Below, piece by piece: positions 7,432 to 16,884 of a stretch of DNA of 22,081 nt. Origin of the DNA: Thraustochytrium sp. TN22. Taxonomy: Eukaryota > Sar > Bigyra > Thraustochytrida > Thraustochytriidae. A program made the translations under genes and the position numbers. The stretch lies in assembly GCA_013306675.1 (NCBI GenBank), contig JABLUY010000388.1:1-22081 (forward strand). Direction: 5' to 3'. Every line of letters starts with the position of its first letter. Within the stretch, counting starts at the first letter, position 1. Under the pieces are notes generated by a model, which searched no databases, was not told the DNA's origin, and saw only the letters and a list, made by a program, of their open reading frames with translations.

Positions 7432-10400
7432 TTAGTAGGAAGGGGAAGCTGAGGTGTCAGCGAGGTCGGCAAGCGAGAAGCGCGCCGACGTGCTCCAAAC
7501 GCGCTGCGCGGCGCGGCTCTCGACGGCCAGCAAAACGAGCTCCAGCACGAGGTGGCCATCATCCTGCGGCGGCGCGTCGTTCTCGAGGACGAGCGAGTAC
7601 GTGACGGCGTGCTCGCGCTCGCCCTGCGGCGCGAGCTCTGGAAGCAACAGCGAAAGGGCGCCGTCCCAAAAGAGCTTTTCGCTAACCGGGCCCGGTCGCA
7701 CAAAGACGGAAATCGAGAGGTCGCGCAGCGTCTCGGAGGCCGAGCGATTCTGCACGGATACGGTGAGCTCCTTGGAGCCAGGGCGGAGACCCAGGCTGAG
7801 CGCCAGAAGGCCTGAGTTGAGGCGGTCCGCCGCGGAAGGTGCAAGCACGGCGCTGGCCAGGCTGACGCGGCCCTTGCGGCTCGTGTCGCGTGAGAGGACC
7901 CACTCCACGCGCACGTTTGCGTCCACCCAGGACAAGACGTCTTCCACCGGGCTGTCACCGGGCTTGGTAACACGCACAGCGAGGCGATGCACGGAGAATG
8001 GGCCCGCCTGCACACGAGCCGCGTCTGCGGCTCGGCTGCTTCCAGCAGGCAGAGGCTCCGCGGTGAACGCGGCGGCAACAGAGCTCGCGGTGTCCTCCTC
8101 CACGCTGACGGCGCGCAGGTCAAACGTTGCAGAGGCGTCATTCTTGACGTCGAGCAAGACGAGAAAGGAGCTGCGGTCATTGGCGCGGACCGGATCCGGC
8201 AGCACATCGACGTGGATGACCTGCATGCTGGGCTGTACGTGGAGGCCGAAGGACATGGCGTAGCGGCGTTCAAAGTCGAGGTCGGCAGCGCTGTACACGA
8301 CGCGCACTGAGGCGTTCTTGCAGCCGCGGCAGGCCATGAGGGCAAGGCGGAAGCGCTGCGGCACGTTGAGCTCGCCACCGAGCTGCTGCAGCGCGCTCTG
8401 GAGCTTCTCGTTGGTCTCGTCGAGACCGAGCACGACGCGGTCGACCTTTGGCTTTTGCGCGCTGATGTTCGACGAGGACGTGATGAGGTAGTCGGCTGGC
8501 GCGGACGTCACCGAGAAGGCGCTCTGGGAGTCAGACTCGCCCTCGTGCGTTCCCTCGTCGTCCTCGAGCGCAAAGACCTGCGCGATCGCATCGAGACTCG
8601 CGCTCGAGTACGTTGGTGGCACCAGGTTCTGCCGGTACACCTCTGCGTTTGGAGCTTCAAAGGCGACCGTGGCGGTCAGTTGGATATCGGTGATGTTGAC
8701 GCCGGAGGTGCCGTGCATCTCGCACTCGATCGGCAGCAGCTCGCCCTCGAAGAGGTCCGTGGTGCCCCGCAGCGCCACGGACTGGCGGTGCGTGAGGTGC
8801 TCGAACGCCAGGCAGGGCATGGCCGGGACAATGAGCACGTTGAAAGGCGTGGACACCGGGTGGTTGCTCTTGAGCCCGAGCGCCGACACGTTGCAGCCGC
8901 GAATCACATAGCTGCCCTGCACGAGGGGCCGCGCCGAGAGTGACACACGGTGGCCCTTCTCGCCGGGCCGCAGGCGCAGGGAGGCGCGGTGGCACTCCAC
9001 ACTGCCTGACGGCTCGATGTCGAGCGAGATGGCGTCGATGCGCACGCTGAAGGACATGGGGTTGGATAGCGTGACCACGACGCTGAAGATCTCGTTCTGC
9101 GGCCAGGTCTTGTCGAGCGACCGCGCGCTGGGCGTGGCGGTGAAGGGCGAATAGAAGAGCGAGGAAGGCGGCGCCGAGGACGCGCTGGGCCGCCGGCGCA
9201 CGCGCTTGTGCAGCTCGAGTGGCGCAGGCGCTTCCACGAGCGTGAGAGCGTCGATGCACGGAAACGGGCAGGGCTGATTCAGGTAGGTGAAGCCTCCGGA
9301 GCCGACACAGGAGAGGATCAGCTCGCCGAGCTCATCTTGATTGGCCCGCAGCCCGCTGGTGTGCAGCAGCTGCAGCAGCTGCAGTGAGTAGTCGATGGCG
9401 AGCTGGCCACGGCCCGCATTCTGTGCGGCCTCCCCGAGCGTCTGCAGCATGACCTGCTTGACCGAGCTCCAGGCGCCGCGGCTACGGCGCAGGTCCGCGG
9501 CCTTCTTTTGCTCGGTCACGGTCACGTCCACACCCTCCAGGACGTCTGAGTCATCATTGTTGATGGAAAAGCTCGGCAGCAGCCCAAGGCGCTCGCCGGC
9601 CAGCTGGTACAGCACGAGCGCGTCGGTCCAGTCGTGCTCGTGCGCGGCGGCCTGTTGCAGCATGAAGGACGCCTTGCGTGGCAGTCCGCGGTGCTCAAAG
9701 AGGAGCGCAATCTGGATGCACACGTCGCGAAAGAGGAGCGAGGCGAGGCGCAGCTCATGCTCCTCCTCAGTCAGCTCGCGGTCGAGGCTCTGCGCGGCGG
9801 CGTAGCCATTGTCGTCCATCTGCGCCTCTGCCTGCAGCCGCGCCTGCTCCTGGCGCTGCTGCGCAGAGGGCGACTGCGGGTCCGCCGCCGCCGCCGCGGC
9901 CTCGAAGGCGGCAGTGACCGCCGCGGCAGGCACGGCGCCGCCCTGGCTATACAAGCGTGCGTGGCTACCAAGCGTGCGCGCCTGCGCAGTGCGCAGCTGC
10001 GCTACGGCCTTGGTGGCGAGCGCGGAGAGCACGGTGGAGGATCCGTCCGGAACGTAGGCGGCGAGCTTGAGGGTCGCCTCCGCCTCACGCGGCCAGAAGC
10101 CGGGCACCTTGGCGTAAAGCGCCGAGGCCTGGCGCAGCGCCTCTGCGACGTCGCTGAGAAAGACGGCCTCCTCGTCAACCGGCAAGCGCGCCAGGTAGAG
10201 CGCCGAGGCGCTGCCCTCGAGCGCCACGGCCTGCCAGACGGTGTCGCCAACCGAGGAGCAGCTGCGGATGGCGGCGTTGAAGAGCTCTAGCGCGTCCTGC
10301 GGCGCGCAGGCCAACAGGGCGTATCCGGCGGTGAGCGCCTCGACGCGGCCCGCGATTCGGGCGCGCAGCTTCTGATCGCTGATTCGCGGCGACGCCATGT

Positions 10401-11337
10401 CGTCGCCGGCGAAGGACGGACCTTGCAATGTCAGGCGCAGCATGGGGTGCGCCTCAGCAGCGCGCACCGAGAGCTGCGAGAGTGGACTGGACTTGTCCTC
10501 TGCAATCGCCATTAGCGCGCGGCCGTCGCGCAGGATGTTGTCGAACTGCTCGAGGATGGTAGTGGACAGGTTGCAAAGGATCATCTCCATGCGCAGATCG
10601 TAGCTGGAGCTGCCGTCCTCGTAGCGCTTCTCGGCGTCAAAGACCTCCATGCCGCGCCCTAGCAGGGAGGCTAGGAGCTCCTGGTCCAGGCTCTGCGGAT
10701 CAGGCATGTTGAAGGCGCACCAGCGTGAGGGCACGGTGCCTGCGCCGATCTGCGCGACCGTCCGCTCAAAATCGGCCAGAGCCGCCTCAATATCGTCCAC
10801 CATGGGCCAGTCGCAGACACCCACGACAGCCGACACACGGCGGTGCGGCTGCAGGACGTGCCAGCCCGGATCCGCCTGCGCCTGGCCGCCAACGTCTGGG
10901 GCTCCTTCATCGTCGTTTCCACCGGCCACAGCCCCGCCTTGGCCTCCGTCCAGCTCATCGCTCCCGGGCACAACGAAGCGGAAGCGCAGCGTACCCTCCT
11001 GCCAGCTCCTGTACTTGAGCGCCGTCGACTCCCCGAGCCCCGAGAAGGGCGTGACCAGCTGCAAAGACAGTTTCGAGTACCTGCACAGCGCTGCGAAGTA
11101 GCTCCCGAACTTGCTCACGGAGATGGGCCCTACGGGCACCACGAGCACGCGCACACACGCATGCTTCACCAGGTTCTGCCCCAGCACCGACCCTGCTGGC
11201 ACCTGCGCGCTGCCCTTGGCGCCCCTGGCGTTCTTGTCGGCGGCCTGCGCCGCCGCGGCCTTGTCGCTGCCTCCGCCGCTCGTGCTCCCGACGCCGCGCG
11301 CGGACCGCAGCGCGCGCCCGAACGCGAGCGACGCCAT
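7432..11337 (-). CDS. TRS120: TRS120/TRAPPC9, TRAPP-II complex subunit
   Basis: A single 1301-residue open frame from the ATG at 11337 to a TAA, close in length to yeast Trs120. Residues about 58-98, with VRVLVVPVGPISVSKFGSYF, match the conserved N-terminal start of the TRAPPC9/Trs120 family. A helical, TPR-like middle follows. From about residue 700 there are successive beta-rich Ig-like segments typical of the family C-terminus, for example ENEIFSVVVTL-type strands and VQGSYVIRGCNVSALG. Trs120 makes the TRAPP core into TRAPP-II, an exchange factor for late-Golgi and endosomal Rabs, with reported activity on Rab18. The first 50 residues are low-complexity, and a Gly/Asp-rich insert lies near 128-158. 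The gene shares a head-to-head promoter with the kinesin-3-like gene and converges on kinesin-2. No intron is needed across 3.9 kb. Confidence 0.88.
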   Translation of the reverse strand: MASLAFGRALRSARGVGSTSGGGSDKAAAAQAADKNARGAKGSAQVPAGSVLGQNLVKHACVRVLVVPVGPISVSKFGSYFAALCRYSKLSLQLVTPFSGLGESTALKYRSWQEGTLRFRFVVPGSDELDGGQGGAVAGGNDDEGAPDVGGQAQADPGWHVLQPHRRVSAVVGVCDWPMVDDIEAALADFERTVAQIGAGTVPSRWCAFNMPDPQSLDQELLASLLGRGMEVFDAEKRYEDGSSSYDLRMEMILCNLSTTILEQFDNILRDGRALMAIAEDKSSPLSQLSVRAAEAHPMLRLTLQGPSFAGDDMASPRISDQKLRARIAGRVEALTAGYALLACAPQDALELFNAAIRSCSSVGDTVWQAVALEGSASALYLARLPVDEEAVFLSDVAEALRQASALYAKVPGFWPREAEATLKLAAYVPDGSSTVLSALATKAVAQLRTAQARTLGSHARLYSQGGAVPAAAVTAAFEAAAAAADPQSPSAQQRQEQARLQAEAQMDDNGYAAAQSLDRELTEEEHELRLASLLFRDVCIQIALLFEHRGLPRKASFMLQQAAAHEHDWTDALVLYQLAGERLGLLPSFSINNDDSDVLEGVDVTVTEQKKAADLRRSRGAWSSVKQVMLQTLGEAAQNAGRGQLAIDYSLQLLQLLHTSGLRANQDELGELILSCVGSGGFTYLNQPCPFPCIDALTLVEAPAPLELHKRVRRRPSASSAPPSSLFYSPFTATPSARSLDKTWPQNEIFSVVVTLSNPMSFSVRIDAISLDIEPSGSVECHRASLRLRPGEKGHRVSLSARPLVQGSYVIRGCNVSALGLKSNHPVSTPFNVLIVPAMPCLAFEHLTHRQSVALRGTTDLFEGELLPIECEMHGTSGVNITDIQLTATVAFEAPNAEVYRQNLVPPTYSSASLDAIAQVFALEDDEGTHEGESDSQSAFSVTSAPADYLITSSSNISAQKPKVDRVVLGLDETNEKLQSALQQLGGELNVPQRFRLALMACRGCKNASVRVVYSAADLDFERRYAMSFGLHVQPSMQVIHVDVLPDPVRANDRSSFLVLLDVKNDASATFDLRAVSVEEDTASSVAAAFTAEPLPAGSSRAADAARVQAGPFSVHRLAVRVTKPGDSPVEDVLSWVDANVRVEWVLSRDTSRKGRVSLASAVLAPSAADRLNSGLLALSLGLRPGSKELTVSVQNRSASETLRDLSISVFVRPGPVSEKLFWDGALSLLLPELAPQGEREHAVTYSLVLENDAPPQDDGHLVLELVLLAVESRAAQRVWSTSARFSLADLADTSASPSY

Positions 11338-11609
11338 CGCGGGCGCGCAAGCGCGGCTTTGCGCGCCTCGAAGGAGCCTTGGACGTGGACTTTGGTTTGA
11401 TTTGCTGATGGATGACGATCATTGTCCTCGCCTCGCTCGCCGATCCCGGGCTCCCCGCGCTCCCCGCCGTCGTCGTCACTATCGTCGCCAGGCGCTGAGC
11501 ACCAACGTCTTGGCGAGACCGTTACGATTCCGCAGCGGCGTGGCAGTGAGATGCCATCGCATCGCACGTCGCAGCGCATCGCAGCGCGCATCGATCACAT
11601 CGCATCTCT

Positions 11610-11680
11610 CGATCGACCCATCCATTGGTCGATTGCTCGATCGCTCGATCGCTCGATCGAGTGATCGATCGATCAGTCGA
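11610..11680. repeat. GATC-rich palindromic repeat block
   Basis: Three tandem GCTCGATC units (11635-11658) run into the palindrome CTCGATCGAG (11652-11661), followed by three more GATC units (11663-11674). Further CGATCGA words lie just upstream. The block can form several alternative hairpins. It sits in a divergent promoter; its function is unknown. Confidence 0.75.
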
Positions 11681-11749
11681 GGGAGGACTCGGCGCCCGAG
11701 AGCCTTGCCACGCGCAGGGCGAGGTCGCAAGGCCGCTGAAGGCCGAAGC

Positions 11750-11750
<1 letters not shown>

Positions 11751-11787
<37 letters not shown>
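11751..11787 (+). repeat. (GA)n microsatellite in kinesin-3 5' leader
   Basis: About 13 uninterrupted GA units (11751-11777), then one CG interruption and four more GA units to 11787. It ends 11 bases before the ATG at 11799, so it is almost certainly transcribed in the 5' leader. It may vary in length between strains. Confidence 0.85.
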
Positions 11788-11798
11788 CGCGCGACAGG

Positions 11799-14700
11799 AT
11801 GGCGGAGGGCGGCGTGAGCATCAAGGTATGCGTGCGGTGCAGGCCGTACACAAAGGATGACCAGCTAGGCGTGAAGCTGATGCAGATCGACGACGAGAAC
11901 GGCGAGGTGGAGCTGCTCAACTCCAAGTACTCGACGAACCGGTTTGGTTTCTCGTACGCGTGGTGGTCTGCGTATGGCTTCGACAGGCACATCACGGGCC
12001 CCGACGGCAAGGGGGAGCCGTCGCCCACTGACCTTGCCGCCGCAAACGAGATGGAGCTGGTGAACCAGAAGATGGCCTACGAGCGCGTGGGCAAGAAGGT
12101 GCTGGACGACCTCATGGGCGGCAACTCCGTGGTGCTCTTCGCATACGGTCTGTCGGGTTCTGGTAAGACTTTCACAGTCTTTGGGCCGGACGCGCCCGAC
12201 ATCCCGGAGGCGTGGTACAAGCACTCGGAGCCGCACCCGCTGTGGGGCATCTTTCCGCAGCTGGCCTTTGAGGTCTTCAACAAGAAGGAAGACGGCTGGA
12301 AGGTGACGATGAAGTACTTTCAGAACGTGGTCGACACGGTGCGCGACCTGATGTCGCCCATGGCCAAGGAGATGAACTACAAGACCGGCATGAAGAAGGA
12401 CAAGGACGGCTTCATGGACATTGAGTGGTGCGAGTCGGCCGTCCTGGAGAGCTGGGATGACCTGCGCAAGGCTTTCATGGCGGCTAACGCGCGCAAGGCC
12501 ATCGCGCCGACGCAGTTCAACCACCAGTCCACGCGCGGTCACTGCATCATGACGCTTGAGGTGGAGATGCCGCACCCAACCATCAAGGGCACCAAGCAGC
12601 GCGGCCGAGTCTACGTGTGCGATCTTGCCGGTACCGAGCCGGCCGGCGACATCGTGTACGCCAACTACAAGAAGGTCGTCTACGAGAACGGCGACATCGA
12701 GCACAAGTACCTCGGCCCGCACACGGACCAAAGCAAGACCAAGGAGCTGCAGGATCAGGGCAAGAAGATCAACCTCTCGCTCTCGGAGATGTCCAACTTC
12801 TTCCTCAAGATGGCCAAGGCCGTGCAGGAGAAGAAACTCAAGCCGGGTCAGTCCATCCCGGGCTGCAACACCTACTTCCTCTCCAAGTTTCTCAAGGACA
12901 CCATCCTCAGCAGTCGCTCTTATCTCTTCACCGCCGTACGTTTGGGGCGCAAATGGCGCACCGCAGAATGCTCTTCACCGAGACGAGCTGCGGCCAGGAC
13001 TCGTTTCTGCGTTGCGCGCGGAGCAAGAATGGCACAGACTAACCCGACCGCACACTGCGCTCACCTCACAGATCCGCCCCGAGGTCTCGTACCTCAACTA
13101 CACGTTTGCGACACTGACGTTCGCCAAGTAAGTTGTTTTCATGATGCTTGTCCTGGGTGCCGGCGACGGTGACGGCCCGCGACGGCGACGGCGACTGCTA
13201 CGGCGACGGCGAAGGGAAAGCAGAGCCAAACTGACGCCTTCGCTGACACCCCAATTTTCAGGAATGCGTCCGTGATCAAGCTGCAGCCCAAGAAGGCGAC
13301 GTCGGCGCAGTCGAAGCGCGAGATGCAGCTCATGGAGGAGCTCGAGAAGATGAAGGCGATGATCGACGAGCTCAAGACCAGCGGTGGCGGTGGCGGTGGT
13401 GGTGGCGGCGGCATGGACATGGAGGAGATGAACCGCATGCTGGCCGAGAAGCAGGCGCAGCTGGTGAGCGAGATGAAGGGCGAGGCGGACAAGTCCAAGC
13501 AGCAGGAGATGGAGAAGCAGAAGCAACAGTACGCGAGCCGCGGCATCTCGCTGAGCTGGTTCGAGGAGTACCCGGCTCATCCGCACCTGGTGAACCTGGA
13601 CGAAGACAGCTTCCGCGACCATCGCTTCCTGTACATGTTCGAGAAGGACGCGACGACCTTCGGTCGCAGCAAGGGCGACATCACGCCGCTCAACATGGAC
13701 ATGGTGGACGACCACTGCGCGTTCGAAAAGCGCGGACCGGAGGAGGTCTACCTGATCGGCGGCGAGGGCCCGGTGTACCACAACGGCAAGATGATCGAGA
13801 AGGACGAGCGTGTGAAGCTGGAGAAGTTCGACCGAGTGGTGATCGGCACGGACATTATGCTCTTTCGCTTCGCGCAGGCTGAGGGCGCAGAGCCCGAAGA
13901 GGAGCCGGACGCGCGCACGGCCATCCAGGAGTACCACCAGGCCGCGCGCGCCAAGGACAGCGCGTACCAGGAGCAGGCACGCAAGCTGGAGGAGGACAAG
14001 CGCAAGCTGCAGGAGGAGCTTGAGCGCATGAAGAAGGAAGGCCGGTCCGACGAGGACATCGACACGAAGAAGCAGGCGATGGAGGCGTGGAAGGCCATCG
14101 ATGAGACGATGCTCAACACCGTCCCGATCCTGCGCCAGATGGAGCACATGTGCGCACAGGTGGGCCGCGACATGCTCGAGTTCAAGCTAAGCCTGCAGCA
14201 CCCGCGCGAGAAGCTTGTGCCGGACGTCAAGGTGCAGGTCACCGACACGGAGACGAACACGGTCGTCTTCCTGGACCCCTTCGAGATCCAGAACAACCTC
14301 AACATCCTCAAGGACCAAATCCAGTCGCTCAAGTGGAAGGAGGAGCCCTTCACCGTGCCGGCGGACCAGGAGATTGTCAAGCTGCTCTTCGACAGTTCAT
14401 ACCAGATCGGCACGTGCACAAACTTCCTCCTCCACTGCACGCTGTGCATGGAGACGGACGAGGAGGAGAGCACTCTGGACCTTATGAAGTCCGTCATCCC
14501 GTACGACAAGATTGGCGAGCTCGAGGTCTTCTGGAAGCCGCTTGCCTCCCCGGACTCGGACGAGAAGCCGGACGACATTGACGACCCGAGTGACCTGCTG
14601 GGCAAGCCCTGGACATACCGCATTCAAATTGGCAGCCTCTCGCACCTCGCCACGCCCGTGGCCGAGGCGCGCGTCGAGTTCGAGTTCTACGGCCAGCGCT

Positions 14701-15173
14701 ACTCTACGGACGCCATCACGACCGAGTCCAAGACACGCGACGTTAAGCTCGGCTACTCGGAGATCCTCCACGTCGAGAAGGTTGACCAAGACTTCCTTGA
14801 CTATCTCGACTCGGTCGAGCTCAAGTTCGAGGTCTTCATCAAGCCGTGGGAGGACTGCAAGCTCAAGCCGCTTTCCAACCAGGACCCGGTCATTTGCCGC
14901 AACCTTGGCCTCGCGCCGCCCGAGGGCGCCGGGTCTGCGGAAGACGCCGCCCAGGTGGTCCAGACGCTCAAGGCCGAGAACGCCGAGCTCCGCGCCCAGC
15001 TTGACCTTCTCCGCCAGGAGAAGTACGAGGAGGCCTACAAGCGCCACGTTGCCCAGCTTGAGGAGCGGATCTCCGCCCTTGAGGCCACCGCGAGCAGGTC
15101 CAAGGCGGTGCAGAAGCTCGAGGACGCCAAGCAGACTGACTCCCAGCTCAACACGGAGTACAAGGAGGAATAA
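11799..15173 (+). CDS. Kinesin-3-type protein (FHA domain) with highly divergent motor, 3 exons
   Basis: Exons 11799-12935, 13072-13127 and 13262-15173 join to 1034 residues. The start is the first in-frame ATG, 11 bases after a GA repeat. The motor is degenerate in wording but keeps its landmarks: P-loop GLSGSGKT (117-124), switch I NHQSTRGH (241-248, usual form NxxSSRSH) and switch II DLAGTE (275-280). The canonical [10 protein letters not shown] segment is replaced by NTYFLSKFLKDTILSSRSYL. After the motor come a short coil (416-438), ten glycines (439-448) and more coil. An FHA domain (about 505-600) opens with PHLVNLDEDS, very like KIF1 proteins. A C2-like kinesin-3 segment follows (about 846-925, ending LKFEVFIKP), then a terminal coil. 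No PH domain is visible. Kinesin-3 motors carry vesicles, and some work in cilia. Subfamily assignment rests mainly on the stalk. Confidence 0.88.
12936..13071 (+). other. Intron 1 of the kinesin-3-like gene
   Basis: 136 bp, phase 0, starting GTACGT and ending CTCACAG. A CTAAC branch-like site lies at 13039-13043. Removing it joins ...SYLFTA to IRPEVSYLNYTFATLTFAK, restoring the conserved last strand of the motor. The frame stays open if it is retained, but the reading is then wrong and ends at 13172. Confidence 0.9.
13128..13261 (+). other. Intron 2 of the kinesin-3-like gene
   Basis: 134 bp, phase 2, starting GTAAGT and ending AATTTTCAG, with CTGAC at 13243-13247. The interior (about 13158-13217) is made of irregular GACGGC/GGCGAC hexamer repeats. 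Splicing gives FAK-NASVIKLQPKK, matching kinesin neck structure. Confidence 0.9.
13383..13412 (+). repeat. GGY trinucleotide run encoding ten glycines
   Basis: Ten consecutive glycine codons (GGT/GGC mixed) lie between two coiled-coil segments of the kinesin-3-like protein, residues 439-448. The run is likely a flexible hinge between the neck coil and the stalk. Confidence 0.9.
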
Positions 15174-15657
15174 TGCCGAAGCCACGTCAAGGCAGCAAAG
15201 TCAAGGCAGCAGAGTCAAGGCAGGAGCGGAGGCTCCTCCGCAACGCAATTCGAAGCAGGAATGGGATTCCTCCTCACATGCACGATTAGAATCAATCAAG
15301 CAATTTCTCCATTTCAAATGAAGAGCCAGGAGGAAGAAAGGGCATTGGGTGATCGAGAACTAACTGAGAATCAGCCAAAGTTCCAAGCCGGTGTTTCTCG
15401 ATCTTTTGGGTCTGGCTCATCGATCATTCAAAGTTGTCAAACTCGTAACGTGCACGATTTCACTTCAGTGCCAGCTCAACGCGGCATTCTCTTGTCTGTC
15501 ACAGCAACAACACGATTTCCGGCTCACGCGCGCCTCTCTCTCTCTCGCTCGCTCGCTCTCCCTCTCTCTTTTAGCCCCCCTTCCCCTCTCTCTCCGTGTG
15601 TCGATCTCCACTCTCCCTTCGCAGTTTCCGAAAGCTCTTCCACAGCCAGCGGCAGGT
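15174..15657. other. Convergent 3' intergenic region, kinesin-3-like / twinfilin
   Basis: 484 bp with no supported gene. Just past the kinesin stop are three copies of GTCAAGGCAG spaced 14 bp apart (15186, 15200, 15214), then a GCGGAGG-CT-CCTCCGC inverted repeat (15226-15241). The middle is AT-richer. A C/T-rich tract (about 15531-15600) would read as GA-rich RNA in the twinfilin 3' UTR. 3' processing signals for both genes are expected here. Confidence 0.5.
15186..15241 (+). repeat. Three 14-bp direct repeats plus hairpin after kinesin-3 stop
   Basis: GTCAAGGCAG starts at 15186, 15200 and 15214, each followed by a related CAAA, CAGA or GAGC tetramer, giving a 14-bp period. The adjacent inverted repeat GCGGAGG/CCTCCGC (15226-15241) can form a short stem. 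It lies 13 bp after the stop codon, so it is probably in the 3' UTR. Confidence 0.7.
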
Positions 15658-16644
15658 TTACTTTTTGACCTGCATGACGCGAGCCTTGCCGCGGCCGGGG
15701 CGCGAGGGCTTGCTGAAGTTGGCCTGCTTGATCTTGCCAGCATCCTCGTCTGGGGTATCGTGCATCTTGAGAAGGTCATCTATGTCGGCCGGGTCGCCGA
15801 GCTCGAAGACCTTGGTCACGCTGATCTCTGCCTCCTCGAGGTGGTGCGCCAGGGTGGCCTTGCAGGTGGAGTAGAGCATGCGCACGCGGATCTTGGTACC
15901 CTCGGGGCAGGAGAAGATGTAGTAGACGTTGTTGCTGGTGTCGACCTGGCGCACGAGGTAGAAGCGCGGCGCGGATGTCTCGATGGTGCTGGAGGAGAGG
16001 CGCGATGCGGAGGATGCGCCGAGCGCGACGGTGGAGTCGCCCTCGATGGCAAACTCGACGAGGTCGCGGTCACCGGCCTTGAAGTCGCTGAGCGCGGCCT
16101 CGAGATCATCGGTGAACTCGAAGGGGACGAGGCCCATGGCGTTGGCGCGCGCCTCGGAGGGCGGCGCCATCTGCGCGACCTCCTCCTTGGCAAGGAGCTC
16201 AGCCTCGGTGAGCGGCTGGTCGGAGAACTCGCGGCGGATGACGCCGCGCACGGCGTCCAGAGTGAGCTCCTCCGGCGAGGTGACGTGCGCGCTGCCGCAG
16301 AAGTTGCTGTGGCCGAGCGCATCCTTGACGTCCGCCACGCCCGAGGCGTAGAGCATGCGCGCCTTGACCTTGGAGTTGTCCGGCACGAAGGCGATGAGCA
16401 CCCATCCCTGCGCCTCCGCGCCGGGCTCGAGGCAGAAGAGCAGGAAGCTGGGCTTGCCGTCGGCCAGAGCGTCGCTCTTCATGTTCTCCAGGTCGCGCTC
16501 GGCATCCCCCGAGACGTCGCCGGTGGCCACCACGCCAATGTTCACGTCATCCAGGCGCGCCTGAATCCACCGCAGGCCCTGCTCGTTGGCGCCCACGAAG
16601 ACGTCGCGCAGCTCGTCCGTCACGACGAGGTTCGCGCGCGCCAT
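15658..16644 (-). CDS. TWF1: Twinfilin, actin monomer and capping-protein binder
   Basis: A 328-residue, intronless protein with two ADF-homology domains (about 1-140 and 170-300), the usual length and plan of twinfilin. Each domain has the actin-binding long-helix signature: VKARMLYASG in the first and IRVRMLYSTCK in the second, the latter nearly identical to other twinfilins. The C-terminal tail FSKPSRPGRGKARVMQVKK is basic, like the twinfilin tail that binds capping protein and phosphoinositides. Twinfilin sequesters ADP-actin and promotes filament-end turnover in the cytoplasm. ATG 16644 is the first in-frame ATG, although the same frame stays stop-free for another 1.7 kb upstream, which is a GC effect. 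The gene is divergent from the SLC35B3-like gene, sharing a 705-bp spacer with a regulatory-motif array. Confidence 0.92.
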   Translation of the reverse strand: MARANLVVTDELRDVFVGANEQGLRWIQARLDDVNIGVVATGDVSGDAERDLENMKSDALADGKPSFLLFCLEPGAEAQGWVLIAFVPDNSKVKARMLYASGVADVKDALGHSNFCGSAHVTSPEELTLDAVRGVIRREFSDQPLTEAELLAKEEVAQMAPPSEARANAMGLVPFEFTDDLEAALSDFKAGDRDLVEFAIEGDSTVALGASSASRLSSSTIETSAPRFYLVRQVDTSNNVYYIFSCPEGTKIRVRMLYSTCKATLAHHLEEAEISVTKVFELGDPADIDDLLKMHDTPDEDAGKIKQANFSKPSRPGRGKARVMQVKK

Positions 16645-16884
16645 TTTCGAACGCGCTGCCCCGCCTCGTCCAGGATGCGAGCCCGAGCGAAACCGGAGGG
16701 CCGCCCACGCGCAGCGGCCGCGTGCGGGTCCACGTGTGCGGGTGCCTGGGCGCGGGCGGCGCTCGACGGGCTGCGCAGCGGCGCTCGGCGTGCGTGTCCG
16801 GCTCCGGATTTGCTCGCCCGCCGCCGCGGCCTCCGCGTCGCTCCCCCGCTCAGGCTCGCTCGATCGCCCGAGTCGCCCGACCCC

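Larger units (their letters stand above)
11338..11798. promoter_or_regulatory. Bidirectional promoter, TRS120 / kinesin-3-like
   Basis: A 461-bp head-to-head spacer. It contains one GCGCAAG word close to the TRS120 start (about 11345), repeated GCATCGCA-like words (11551-11600), a palindromic GATC-rich block (11610-11680) and a GA microsatellite near the kinesin ATG. No TATA box is seen. The frame upstream of the kinesin ATG is open only from a TTG, so I treat this region as non-coding. Confidence 0.5.

Noticed and set aside
6333-8378. A 681-codon minus-strand frame across the kinesin-2 tail and the TRS120 3' end.
   Set aside because: It overlaps two well-supported genes in a shadow frame and its product is low-complexity Arg/Ser/Pro with no domain.
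11625-11798. An N-terminal extension of the kinesin-3-like protein through the GA repeat.
   Set aside because: It opens at a TTG and encodes an Arg/Glu dipeptide run from the microsatellite. The ATG at 11799 directly precedes the motor.
11799-12935. The idea that the kinesin-3-like gene is a pseudogene because its motor is degenerate.
   Set aside because: The frame is intact over 1034 codons, the splice sites are good, and nucleotide-binding landmarks are retained, so it looks maintained.
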